A stretch of 64,000 bases of DNA from Hyphomicrobiaceae bacterium (GTDB taxonomy: Bacteria; Pseudomonadota; Alphaproteobacteria; Rhizobiales; Aestuariivirgaceae). The translations under genes were made by a program, and so were the position numbers. The notes under the pieces were generated by a model. It searched no databases, was not told the origin of the DNA, and saw nothing but the letters and a program-made list of their open reading frames with translations. Position 1 is the stretch's first letter. Every line of letters starts with the position of its first letter. Below, in pieces: positions 56,395 to 64,000 of this stretch. The DNA lies in assembly GCA_900298995.1 (NCBI GenBank), contig OMIC01000002.1:62001-126000 (forward strand), written 5' to 3'.

Positions 56395-57507
56395 TCATAG
56401 GCCAAAAAGCCCGCGGATGCGAGCCACGGCGCGCGCGAGGCCATCTTCGGGCGGCAGGCTTGCAGCCGGGCGCGGCGGATCGCCGAGCCACTGCGCATGG
56501 CCATCGGACACGAGCTGGCGGTGAATGATTCGCAGATCCCGCGAGAAGCGGGACGGCGCGTGATTGATGAGCAGACGGAACAGCGTCGCATCGAGGCTGC
56601 GGCCGCGCCAGCCGATGGCAGCAGGCGCGCCAGCCGCTCGCTCCTCGGCACGCATTGCATAGCGCCCCTCCTCGATGTCAAAGAGGAGCACGGGTTTCCC
56701 GGTGCTGACGGCCTCCGCCATCATCGACACGGAATCCGCCGTCACGATGATGCGGTGTGCAAGCCCCAGAAAGGCGTGGAAGGGATTTTCGCCTGCGGCG
56801 CCCGCCCAGCGGTGCAGGTGGCAGGGCACGCTGATGGCATCTGCCAGCGCATCGGCGGCAGCCGGGCTGGTGCGCGCGCTCGTGGTGATGAGCAGCGACC
56901 CGCCGTCAGCCTTCGCCATGTCGCTGGCCATGCGGCCAAGCCGGGCCGCCGCCTGCGGTGTCATGAGATAGGGACCGCTGCGCCCGCCCACGAGAACCGC
57001 AGTGAAGGGCCTCGGCAGTTGCGCCAGACGCTCCGCCCAGGCAGCGGCAGCCGCGGCAAGCACATCCGGCGTGGCATCATGAAGCGGCAGGCGATTGTGG
57101 AGCACGTTGGGCGCCTGCGGCAGCCGGTATTGCGGCGTGGTGATGATCAGGTCGAATCGCGCATGCGCCGCCCACGGCGTTCCGATGAAGACAAGGCGGC
57201 AGGCGGGATGTTGCACGCGGATCCAGAACGCGACAGCCTCGGCGCCCCGGCCCGAGCAGATGACGAGATCCGGCCAGGGCGGCGCCAGCGGGCTCGACCG
57301 TGCCCGATCTATGCCTGCGAGGCTGGCGCGGCTCATCAGGCGCAGGAGCGGCTCCGGGCCGCGATAGGCCAGCTGCTTCACCTCGGTCGGCCATCCCAGC
57401 CCCGCTGCCAGCGCGCGCAGCTGGGTATTGTCCCCCGAATGCGGGCTCTGCACGATCCAGACCCGTGGCGCGCCGGTCTTCTGGTCAGAATTCCCGTTTG
57501 ATTGCAA
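56395..57507 (-). CDS. ELM1-family protein 2
   Basis: A 370-residue ELM1-family protein, the second of three. It has RVWIVQSPHSGDNTQLRALAAGLGW at the N-terminus (core SPHSGDNTQ), LAPPWPDLVICSGRGAEAVAFW, and VTADSVSMMAEAVSTGKPVLLF near the C-terminus, as in the paralogue at 52049. The start is TTG at 57507, with AAGGG about ten bases upstream and no earlier ATG. It is divergent from a GT-A-like gene and upstream of the ATP-grasp gene. Likely a GT-B-fold sugar-transfer or lipid-glycan protein. Confidence 0.72.
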   Translation of the reverse strand: MQSNGNSDQKTGAPRVWIVQSPHSGDNTQLRALAAGLGWPTEVKQLAYRGPEPLLRLMSRASLAGIDRARSSPLAPPWPDLVICSGRGAEAVAFWIRVQHPACRLVFIGTPWAAHARFDLIITTPQYRLPQAPNVLHNRLPLHDATPDVLAAAAAAWAERLAQLPRPFTAVLVGGRSGPYLMTPQAAARLGRMASDMAKADGGSLLITTSARTSPAAADALADAISVPCHLHRWAGAAGENPFHAFLGLAHRIIVTADSVSMMAEAVSTGKPVLLFDIEEGRYAMRAEERAAGAPAAIGWRGRSLDATLFRLLINHAPSRFSRDLRIIHRQLVSDGHAQWLGDPPRPAASLPPEDGLARAVARIRGLFGL

Positions 57508-57611
57508 AAACTTACGCCCTTGTGACCGAAAGCCGCGCGCGCGCGGCGTTTGAACCGCCGGTCAGTACATGATACACGGGCGCTCGGTAAGCAATAGTTT
57601 CGGGATTTGTC

Positions 57612-58538
57612 ATGGCTTCGACCGGCAACACGGGGGCCACCCGGCCTCACATCTTCATCCAGACCAACAACAAGCAGTCGATCGGCGCGATCGTCTCAGC
57701 CTACTCGATGAAGCGCAATTCCGCGCATGCCGACAAGTTCGACGTCACCTTCATGCAGCAGGAGGCCTACCCCTTCTTCTCCCGGCGCGAGGGCCAGAGC
57801 TACATGCGCCATGGGGTCAAGCGGGTCTGGCACGAGAACGACCTGCAGTCCTTCACGCTGACCCGCTTCATGCCGCCGAAGCTCATGGGCTATCAGGGCC
57901 GCGCCCTGGTCGTCGACCCGGATGTGTTCGCGGTGCAGGACGTGTGGGAACTGCTCACCCGCGACATGCAGGGCAAGGCCATCATGTGCCGTGGTTCGAA
58001 ATTCAAGAATGGCGCCTTTGCTTCGAGCGTCATGCTGCTCGACTGCGCCAAGCTCCAGCACTGGGATGTCGAGAAGGGCTTCAACGAACTGTTCGAGGGC
58101 AAGCGCGACTATCACACCTGGATTTCGCTGCTGATGGAAGACCGCAATACCATCGGCACCTTCGAGGACGAGTGGAACGACTTCGACAGGCTCACGCCCC
58201 ATACCAAGATGATCCACAACACGCGCCGCCGTACCCAGCCGTGGAAGACCGGGCTCAAGGTGGATTACACGCCCACCGAATTCGTGCCGGTCATCGGCTG
58301 GATCATGCGCATGCGCCGCAAGCTGTTCGGCGACCACTCCCTGCTCGGCCGCTATGCCCGCCACCCGGACCGCAATCAGGAGGCGCTGTTCTTCGGCCTC
58401 CTCAAGGAAGCCTATGAGAAGGGCCTCGTGACCGACGCCCAGATCAAGGAGGCGATGAACAACAACTTCATCCGTCATGATTCCTACGACGTGATGAAGA
58501 GCGTGCCGCCGCTGGCGCCGCTGAAGGCCGCCGCCTGA
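57612..58538 (+). CDS. Predicted GT-A-like glycosyltransferase, paralogue 2 (uncharacterised)
   Basis: A 308-residue paralogue of the protein at 53133-54047, with the same features: FIQTNNKQSIGAIVS at the N-terminus, LQSFTLTRFMPPK, the DxD-like ALVVDPDVFAVQD, SSVMLLD, WNDFDRLTPHTKMIHNT and RHPDRNQEALFFGLL. It is slightly longer at the N-terminus. It is probably soluble and cytoplasmic. It lies nine bases upstream of a GT4 gene and divergent from an ELM1 gene, 104 bases apart, so a role in glycan assembly is likely although the exact activity is unknown. Confidence 0.6.
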   Translation: MASTGNTGATRPHIFIQTNNKQSIGAIVSAYSMKRNSAHADKFDVTFMQQEAYPFFSRREGQSYMRHGVKRVWHENDLQSFTLTRFMPPKLMGYQGRALVVDPDVFAVQDVWELLTRDMQGKAIMCRGSKFKNGAFASSVMLLDCAKLQHWDVEKGFNELFEGKRDYHTWISLLMEDRNTIGTFEDEWNDFDRLTPHTKMIHNTRRRTQPWKTGLKVDYTPTEFVPVIGWIMRMRRKLFGDHSLLGRYARHPDRNQEALFFGLLKEAYEKGLVTDAQIKEAMNNNFIRHDSYDVMKSVPPLAPLKAAA

Positions 58539-58546
58539 GCGTCACC

Positions 58547-59728
58547 GTGCAGGACAAGACAGGGCAGCCCGAGCCGGAGCTGCGGGTGGCCCTGTTCACC
58601 GGCAACTACAACTATATCAAGGACGGCGTGGCGCTGACGCTGAACCGCCTCGTGGCGTTTCTCGAAAGCCGTGGCGTTCCGGTGCTGGTGTTCGCGCCCG
58701 TGGCGGAGACCCCGGCCTTTGAATCGGCCGGCGAACTGGTGCCCGTGCCGTCCTTCGCGATTCCAACACGCTCCGAGTATCGCATCGCGCTGGGCCTCAC
58801 GCAGGCGGCGCGGCAGCGGCTGGCTGCCTTCCGGCCGACGCTGTTCCACATCGCCGTTCCCGACATTCTGGGCTATCAGGCGCTGAAGCTGTCGGAGCGC
58901 TGGAACATTCCGGCAGTCGCCTCCTACCATACACGCTACGACACCTATCTGCGCTTCTATGGCCTCGGGCTTCTGGAGCCCCTCGGGCGGCGCTACATGC
59001 GCCACTTCTACAACCGCGTCCGCCGCGTCTATCCACCGTCCGAGTCGATGGCGGACATCATCCGCCGCGATGGCCAGTCACAGGCTGTGGAGGTGTGGGC
59101 ACGGGGCGTCGACAGCGGGCTGTTCACGCCGGAGAAGCGCGACATGGGCTGGCGGCGCAGCCTTGGCATCCGCGAGGATCAGGTGGCGATCGCCTTTGCC
59201 GGTCGGCTGGTGAAGGAGAAGAATACGGCCGTCTACATGCATGTGATGAACCGGCTCACCGCTCAGGGACTGCCAGTGCGGCCGCTGGTCATTGGCGACG
59301 GACCGGAAATGGCCGCGCTGCGCGCGGGGCTCCCCGATGGCGTGTTCACGGGCTTCCTGCATGGCGAGGCTCTGGCCAGGGCCTATGCCTCGGCTGACAT
59401 CTTCTTCTTTCCGAGCGAGAGCGAGACCTTCGGCAATGTGACGCTGGAGGCCATGGCGAGTGGGCTTCCGGCGGTGAATGCGCGCTCCAGCGGCAGCAAT
59501 TCACTGGTGGAGGATGGCCTCACCGGGCGGCTAGTCAGCGCGCGCGACGCGGAAGGCCTGACACGGGCTCTCGCCACACTTGTTGCCGATCCCGTCGAAC
59601 GCCAGCGCATGGGCGCCACGGCCCGGCAGAAGGCCCTTGGCTTCAGCTGGGATGTGGTGCTCTCCGGCCTGCTTGACAGCTACATCCGGGTACTGCGCGA
59701 GGCAAAGGGTACCGGGCATGGCGGCTGA
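58547..59728 (+). CDS. GT4-family glycosyltransferase
   Basis: A 393-residue GT-B glycosyltransferase. The N-terminal domain starts LFTGNYNYIKDGVALTLNRL and the C-terminal domain has FAGRLVKEKN and the E-x7-E nucleotide-sugar motif in FPSESETFGNVTLEAMASG. It resembles the MgtA/SqdX and GDP-mannose-type transferases of family GT4. The start is GTG at 58547, eight bases after the GT-A-like stop. Its end overlaps the third ELM1 gene by 11 bases, so these three plus-strand genes form one operon. Confidence 0.88.
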   Translation: MQDKTGQPEPELRVALFTGNYNYIKDGVALTLNRLVAFLESRGVPVLVFAPVAETPAFESAGELVPVPSFAIPTRSEYRIALGLTQAARQRLAAFRPTLFHIAVPDILGYQALKLSERWNIPAVASYHTRYDTYLRFYGLGLLEPLGRRYMRHFYNRVRRVYPPSESMADIIRRDGQSQAVEVWARGVDSGLFTPEKRDMGWRRSLGIREDQVAIAFAGRLVKEKNTAVYMHVMNRLTAQGLPVRPLVIGDGPEMAALRAGLPDGVFTGFLHGEALARAYASADIFFFPSESETFGNVTLEAMASGLPAVNARSSGSNSLVEDGLTGRLVSARDAEGLTRALATLVADPVERQRMGATARQKALGFSWDVVLSGLLDSYIRVLREAKGTGHGG

Positions 59729-60731
59729 GCCCGGGGTCTGGATCCTGTCCGGCGGACGCCAGGGCGATCTCGACCAGATGCTGGCGCTTGTCCACGCGCT
59801 GGACTGGCCCGCCGAGGTGAAGACGCTGCGCTTCCGTGGCCCGTCGCACCCCCTGCTCGCCGCACGGCGCGTTGTGAACCCGCCCGGCCCGCCCTGGCCG
59901 CGTCTGGCTTTGTGCGCGGAAGCGATGACCAGCGTCATCGCACGCGACATCAAGCGGCGTTCGGGTGGGCGGACGCGCATCGTGTGCCTCGGCCGTCCGG
60001 CGGGCGCCACGCGGCATTTCGATCTCGTCCTCACCACCGCGCAATATCGTCTGCCGCCCGCATCCAATGTCGTGGAACTGTCGATGCCGCTGAGTTCGGC
60101 CGCAGCGGCGGTGCGGGCCGATGCATCTGAAGGGCCGGTTGCGCTCATCGTGGGCGGACCCGCATTTCCGGACCGACTCGACGGCAAAGTCGCCGAAGAA
60201 CTCGCCCGCCGCGCGCTCGCCCATGCGTCGGGAAGGGCCAGGCTGCTCGATGCGCACACCAGCCCGCGCACGTCCGCAGACGCCGTCGCCGCCCTTCGGC
60301 GCATCATCTTGCCGCCGCACCGGCTCTCGCTTTTTGCCCATGGCGAGAGCCGCTACCGTTCGTCTCTGGCGGAGGCCTCTGAGATCATCGTAACGAGCGA
60401 TTCCGTGTCGATGCTGGCAGATGCGCTCGCCGCATCACGGCCGGTTTCGGTCTATCCCCTGCCACAGGATACCGGCCTCAGGCTGAGTGTCGGAAACTGG
60501 CTCCACCGCAATGCCGTGGCCGACGAGCGCGCGGCATTCGCGCCGGTCCGGTGGCTGTTCGACGCCGGACTCATCGAAGCTGCCGCCGACCGCCGGAGGC
60601 TGATCGATCGCCTGGTGTCGGAGGCACGCGTGTCATGGTTCGGCAATGCAACGACGCCGCCGCGAACGAATGCCGCAGATGACGACCTCGCCACGGCCTG
60701 CGCCCGCCTGCGCACGCTCATGGGGCCTTGA
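59718..60731 (+). CDS. ELM1-family protein 3
   Basis: A 337-residue ELM1-family protein, the third in the locus. Family segments are VWILSGGRQGDLDQMLALVHAL, core GGRQGDLDQ, the LPP-type region PPGPPWPRLALCAEA and the C-terminal VTSDSVSMLADALAASRPVSVY. ATG at 59718 lies inside the GT4 gene and gives the family N-terminus. It has diverged strongly from the other two (GDLDQ instead of GDNxQ), so it is not a recent copy. The 65-base gap to the convergent dehydrogenase has only a weak hairpin. Confidence 0.72.
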   Translation: MAAEPGVWILSGGRQGDLDQMLALVHALDWPAEVKTLRFRGPSHPLLAARRVVNPPGPPWPRLALCAEAMTSVIARDIKRRSGGRTRIVCLGRPAGATRHFDLVLTTAQYRLPPASNVVELSMPLSSAAAAVRADASEGPVALIVGGPAFPDRLDGKVAEELARRALAHASGRARLLDAHTSPRTSADAVAALRRIILPPHRLSLFAHGESRYRSSLAEASEIIVTSDSVSMLADALAASRPVSVYPLPQDTGLRLSVGNWLHRNAVADERAAFAPVRWLFDAGLIEAAADRRRLIDRLVSEARVSWFGNATTPPRTNAADDDLATACARLRTLMGP

Positions 60732-60796
60732 GCGTCAAGGAACCGCCGCGATGGCCAATCCCCGGGACAGATCAGCGCGGCACCTACCGCGTTCTC

Positions 60797-63238
60797 TCAG
60801 GCCTTCACGCGCACATGGGCGGGATCAAAGAAGGGCTGCAGGCCGATCTCGGCCGGGACAAGCTCATTGGCGACAACAAGCTCATAGCGGCCGGACAACA
60901 GGAACTCGTCGCTCACCCCGGCTGCGTGGCGCACATAGCCATAGCCGATGCCGCGCTCCAGCGTATAGCCATAGCCGCCCGAGGTGAGATAGCCCACCGG
61001 TTCGCCATTGCGCAGGATGGTTTCGCGGCCAACCAGAACGGCGGCTGGATCGGCGATGAGAAAGCCCGCGAGACGCTTGCCGAGCGGCTTCGCCCGCGCC
61101 GCCTCGAGCGCCGCGCGCCCGAGGAACGGTGTTGCCGTGCCGAGTTTCACCGCCCAGGCCAGCCCCGCCTCGAGGGGCGTGTCGTTGGGCGTGATGTCGG
61201 ATGACCAGGCGCGGTAGCCCTTCTCGAGCCGCAGGGATTCGAGCGCGCGGTAGCCCACGGGCCTGATGCCATGCGCGGCACCCGCGTCCATCAGCGCATC
61301 ATAGACCCTGGCCATGCCGGCCAGCGGCACATGCAACTCCCAGCCCAGCTCACCCACATAGGTGATGCGCAGCGCGCGCAAGCCGACGCCGGCCACCTCG
61401 ATCACGCGCGCGTGACCGAAGGGGAAGGTGGCATTCGACACGTCATCGCGCGTCACGGCCGCGAGCACGGCGCGCGAGCCTGGTCCCATGAGCGAGAGCG
61501 TGCCCCACTCCTCGGTCACGTCGCGCAGCCTCACCGGCGCGCCACCCGGCAGGTGATCGCGGATCCAGGCGAGATCATGGGTGCGGAAGCCGGTACCGGT
61601 GACGACATAGAACAGCGAGTCGTCGAGCCGCGTGACCGTGAGGTCCGCCTCGATGCCGCCCCGCGTGTTGAGAAGCTGGGTGTAGGTGACGCGGCCCGCA
61701 GGCTTGCTGACAGCGCCCGCGCAGATCCAGTCGAGCGCTGCGCACGCACCGGGGCCGGAGATCTCGTATTTTGCGAAGCTCGACTGGTCGAACACGCCAA
61801 CGGCGTTGCGGACCACGGCGTGTTCGGCCCCCACATGAGCAAACCAGTTCTGGCGGCCCATCGCATAGATGTCGCGTGGCTCGACACCGGCGGGAGCGAA
61901 CCAGTTGGGGCGCTCCCATCCCAGCTTGGAGCCGAATACCGCACCCTGGGCCTTGAGCCGGTCATAGAGCGGCGAGACGATGCGCGGCCGGCCGCTTTCA
62001 TATTCCTCATGCGGATAGCCGATGGTGTAATGCTTGCCATAGGCCTCGCAGGTGCGCGCCATGACCCAGTCGCGGTCGCGGTGCAGGTCCGAGAAGCGGC
62101 GGATGTCGACGACCCACAGATCGAGCGGCGCCTCGCCCGTCGCCACCCATTGCGCCAGCACCCAGCCCGCGCCGCCACCCGACGCGATGCCGAAGGCGTT
62201 GAAGCCAGCACCCACATACATATTGGCGCATTCCGGCGCCGGCCCGAGAATGAAGTTGCCGTCGGGCGTGAAGCTCTCCGGCCCGTTGATCATGCGCTTG
62301 ACCCCCGCATGGGCAAGCGCCGGCACGCGCGCGATGGCCTGCTCCATGTGCTGCTCGAAATGATCATAGTCATCATCGAACAGCCGGAACTGCCAGTCAC
62401 CGGGCACATCACCCGTGGTCCAAGGCTGCGGATTGGGCTCGTAGCCGCCCATGACGAGGCCGCCCACCTCTTCCTTGAAATAGGTGCGCCGGTCGGGATC
62501 GCGCAAGGTCGGCGCATCAGAGGCCAGGCCATCTATGCGATCGGTGATGATGTACTGGTGCTTCACCGGTTGCAGCGGCACGTTGATGCCGGCGAGCGCG
62601 CCCACCTGCCTCGCCCACTGGCCAGCGCAGTTCACCACCTTTTCGCAGGCGATGACACCCTGATCGGTCTCGACATGGGTGATGCGGTTGCCCGAAAGGC
62701 GCAGCCCCGTGACCCGCACATTCTCGAGAATGCGCGCTCCGTGCATCCTCGCGCCCTTGGCCAGAGACTGGGTGATGTCGGAGGGGCTGGCCTGGCCGTC
62801 GGTGGGCAGCCAGCTGGCGCCGACGAGATCGGACACATCCATTAGTGGCCACATGCGCCGGACCTCTTCGGGCGAGATGAGATGCATCTCCATGCCGAAG
62901 CTCTTCGCCGTCGTGGCAAGGCGGCGGTATTCTGTCCAGCGGTCCGGGTTGGTGGCCAGCCGCAGGCAGCCGGTCATCTTCCAGCCCGTCTCAAGGCCAG
63001 TCTCGGCGGCAAGGCCCTTGTAGAGCTCGACCGAGTACTTGAGCACGCGCGTGATCGAGGCCGAGGCGCGCAGCTGGCCCACGAGCCCCGCGGCATGCCA
63101 GGTCGATCCCGAGGTCAGCTGCCCCTGCTCGAGGAGCAGCACATCGGCCTTGTGATCACGCGCCAGATGATAGGCTGTCGAGCAGCCGATGATGCCGCCG
63201 CCGATGACGATGATCTGGGCTTGGGTGGGCAGCGTCAT
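60797..63238 (-). CDS. Dimethylglycine/sarcosine dehydrogenase-like flavoprotein with GcvT domain
   Basis: An 813-residue protein. It has an N-terminal FAD-binding DAO domain (IIVIGGGIIGCSTAYHLA core GGGIIGCSTAYHLA), with the His of SGSTWHAAGL that binds FAD covalently in dimethylglycine and sarcosine dehydrogenases. The C-terminal GcvT/folate domain has MGPGSRAVLAAVT and LESLRLEKGYRAW. It oxidatively demethylates an N-methylated glycine and passes the carbon to THF. ATG at 63238 gives family length; the in-frame ATG 29 codons earlier lacks similarity. The substrate could be dimethylglycine, sarcosine or another N-methyl amino acid. Confidence 0.9.
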   Translation of the reverse strand: MTLPTQAQIIVIGGGIIGCSTAYHLARDHKADVLLLEQGQLTSGSTWHAAGLVGQLRASASITRVLKYSVELYKGLAAETGLETGWKMTGCLRLATNPDRWTEYRRLATTAKSFGMEMHLISPEEVRRMWPLMDVSDLVGASWLPTDGQASPSDITQSLAKGARMHGARILENVRVTGLRLSGNRITHVETDQGVIACEKVVNCAGQWARQVGALAGINVPLQPVKHQYIITDRIDGLASDAPTLRDPDRRTYFKEEVGGLVMGGYEPNPQPWTTGDVPGDWQFRLFDDDYDHFEQHMEQAIARVPALAHAGVKRMINGPESFTPDGNFILGPAPECANMYVGAGFNAFGIASGGGAGWVLAQWVATGEAPLDLWVVDIRRFSDLHRDRDWVMARTCEAYGKHYTIGYPHEEYESGRPRIVSPLYDRLKAQGAVFGSKLGWERPNWFAPAGVEPRDIYAMGRQNWFAHVGAEHAVVRNAVGVFDQSSFAKYEISGPGACAALDWICAGAVSKPAGRVTYTQLLNTRGGIEADLTVTRLDDSLFYVVTGTGFRTHDLAWIRDHLPGGAPVRLRDVTEEWGTLSLMGPGSRAVLAAVTRDDVSNATFPFGHARVIEVAGVGLRALRITYVGELGWELHVPLAGMARVYDALMDAGAAHGIRPVGYRALESLRLEKGYRAWSSDITPNDTPLEAGLAWAVKLGTATPFLGRAALEAARAKPLGKRLAGFLIADPAAVLVGRETILRNGEPVGYLTSGGYGYTLERGIGYGYVRHAAGVSDEFLLSGRYELVVANELVPAEIGLQPFFDPAHVRVKA

Positions 63239-63375
63239 GTCGGATCCGGTCCTTCCCTGCGGAGCAAACGGCGGCAGCCGCATGCGCAGTGCAGCAGCCG
63301 CAGCCATCTTCCTAAGCGCAATCACCGCCTGAGTTCAAGAAATTGCGCGCCCTGGTGGCGAGCGCTGCTCCCGGC

Positions 63376-63404
63376 TTGAACATCACCGTGGCTTCGGACA
63401 TAAG
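63376..63404 (+). promoter_or_regulatory. Possible promoter of the basic protein gene
   Basis: TTGAAC at 63376-63381 is separated by 17 bases from CATAAG at 63399-63404, which resembles a sigma-70-type promoter. It lies 47 bases before the ATG at 63452, within a 213-base divergent intergenic region. It is weak evidence, by motif only. Confidence 0.35.
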
Positions 63405-63451
63405 AAACAAGCAAAATACTGTTATTTACATCATCACAACAAGAGGACGAC

Positions 63452-63919
63452 ATGGCGAAGAAATCCGTTGCACGCAAAAGCAGGCCCAAGGCTGGCTCTG
63501 AAGCCGGACTGGCAGGCGCAGCCGAGGCTGCGCAGTCGATTGCGCGCGCGCTGTCCACCGGACGCCGCAGCAAGGATGGGCTGACCGTGCACATCCATGT
63601 GGGCGACCTTTTCCTGATGGGCTTCGACGAGGCGATCGACGCTGAGGAGTGGGGCGCACGCGAGATCGGCGACACGGGTGGCGGCAAGGGTTCCGAAGAC
63701 GCGGCAATTGCGAAGGCCGAGGCGAGCATGAAGACGCGCAAACGGCTGAACTTCCGCAAGGGCGAGGTACGCATCTCCGCGATGGAAGACTCCGAGCCGG
63801 GCAAGGCCAAGCGCGCGCGCAAGACCGCATCGCGCAAGACCGCATCGCGCAAGACCGCATCGCGCAAGACGGCCGCCCGCAAGACCAAGCGCCGGACGGC
63901 CCGCCGCAAGACCCGCTGA
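63452..63919 (+). CDS. Small basic protein with a histone-H1-like Lys/Arg-rich tail
   Basis: A 155-residue protein that I do not recognise. The N-terminus is basic (MAKKSVARKSRPKAG), the middle (residues about 25-95) is mixed and probably folded, and the C-terminus (from about 115) is dominated by RKTASRKTASRKTASRKTAA-type repeats, like bacterial histone-H1/HctB-like tails. It probably binds nucleic acid. AAGAGG precedes the ATG at 63452 at good spacing. A possible promoter is upstream and a hairpin follows. A long open frame antisense to it is rejected as a shadow. Confidence 0.75.
   Translation: MAKKSVARKSRPKAGSEAGLAGAAEAAQSIARALSTGRRSKDGLTVHIHVGDLFLMGFDEAIDAEEWGAREIGDTGGGKGSEDAAIAKAEASMKTRKRLNFRKGEVRISAMEDSEPGKAKRARKTASRKTASRKTASRKTAARKTKRRTARRKTR
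63821..63865 (+). repeat. Three perfect 15-base tandem repeats coding for the KTASR unit
   Basis: AAGACCGCATCGCGC occurs three times without mismatch (63821, 63836, 63851), followed by a degenerate fourth copy at 63866-63880. In frame it codes for the Lys-Thr-Ala-Ser-Arg unit of the basic tail. Such identical repeats can gain or lose copies by slippage, so length may vary between strains. Confidence 0.9.
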
Positions 63920-63929
63920 CAAAACGGAC

Positions 63930-63960
63930 TCCCGCCCGTTGCCTTTGGTGGCGGGCGGGA
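63930..63960 (+). terminator. Hairpin after the basic protein gene
   Basis: Nine-base perfect arms TCCCGCCCG (63930-63938) and CGGGCGGGA (63952-63960) enclose a 13-base loop. It begins 10 bases after the stop codon at 63919. Only a short AT-rich stretch (ATATTCT) follows, so it may be a weak or Rho-assisted terminator. Confidence 0.55.
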
Positions 63961-63997
63961 ATATTCTCTGGGCTCCTTCCAGAATAAGGAGCCGATC

Positions 63998-64000
63998 ATG
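63998..64000 (+). CDS. Start codon of a further gene cut by the window end
   Basis: The final three bases are ATG, preceded seven bases upstream by AAGGAG, a strong ribosome-binding site, after the hairpin at 63930-63960. No protein sequence is visible, so the product is unknown. Confidence 0.55.

Noticed and set aside
60776-60791. Short hairpin CGCGG-N6-CCGCG between ELM1-3 and the dehydrogenase gene
   Set aside because: Five-base arms and no T run are too weak to call a terminator.
63821-63880. Tandem repeats considered as a CRISPR or minisatellite array
   Set aside because: The units are 15 bases, contiguous without spacers and in frame with the coding sequence, so they are a protein repeat.
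63322-63999. Minus-strand frame opposite the basic protein gene with Arg/Leu-rich repeats
   Set aside because: Its repeats are the reverse reading of the 15-base units encoding KTASR. The plus-strand frame has a ribosome-binding site and a hairpin after the stop.

Overview
The window is a high-GC, gene-dense bacterial chromosome segment. Neighbouring genes commonly overlap by 4 to 13 bases, and no tRNA, rRNA, CRISPR array, insertion sequence or prophage was seen. Gene content (soxBDAG with a glxA-type regulator and type III glutamine synthetase, a HutF-type histidine pathway, a fused cysNC, ELM1-family genes, intergenic palindromes with GCCCGG/CCGGGC arms) points to an alphaproteobacterium, probably of the Hyphomicrobiales (Rhizobiales) type. 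Genus cannot be fixed from sequence alone.

Left third (1-24.4 kb), mostly nitrogen and one-carbon catabolism. A peptide-type ABC transporter (3' end of dppA, then dppBCDF) runs directly into a thiamine-diphosphate decarboxylase resembling AruI and a HAD hydrolase. A fasciclin protein and a three-domain lysophospholipid transporter/acyltransferase/acyl-ACP ligase follow, then an AruH-like aminotransferase. Heterotetrameric sarcosine oxidase (or N-methylglutamate dehydrogenase) soxBDAG is divergent from a GlxA-type regulator, next to a type III glutamine synthetase. After an RNase T2 and an XRE-cupin regulator comes cysD-cysNC, which makes PAPS. CysD carries an unusual N-terminal helix-turn-helix-like domain, and palindromes sit in the upstream region.

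Middle (24.4-43.3 kb). A divergent histidine-utilisation locus: hutF-hutH-SDR-acyl-CoA synthetase on one strand and hutI-hutC-hutU on the other, around a TGTATATACA HutC-type operator. No hutG is seen. Next is a polyamine-type ABC transporter set among amide/ester hydrolases (a NylB-like serine hydrolase, an alpha/beta hydrolase and an amidase-signature enzyme), two short-chain dehydrogenases in the wider region, a GFA-family protein and a CBS-containing site-2 protease.

Right third (43.3-60.7 kb), the most unusual part: a surface-glycan locus. It holds three sulfotransferases, an ABC exporter, a nonulosonic-acid (sialic-acid-like) module (Gfo/Idh oxidoreductase, NeuB with a cupin tail, HAD phosphatase, NeuA), a surface-carbohydrate glycosyltransferase, a sugar-transfer ATP-grasp protein, a GT4 glycosyltransferase, three divergent ELM1-family proteins and two paralogous predicted GT-A-like proteins that look uncharacterised. 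Taken together it may build a sulfated, nonulosonate-containing envelope glycan, with sulfate donated by PAPS from the CysD/CysNC pair 20 kb away. The window closes with a large dimethylglycine/sarcosine dehydrogenase-like flavoprotein, a histone-H1-tailed basic protein and the start codon of a further gene.
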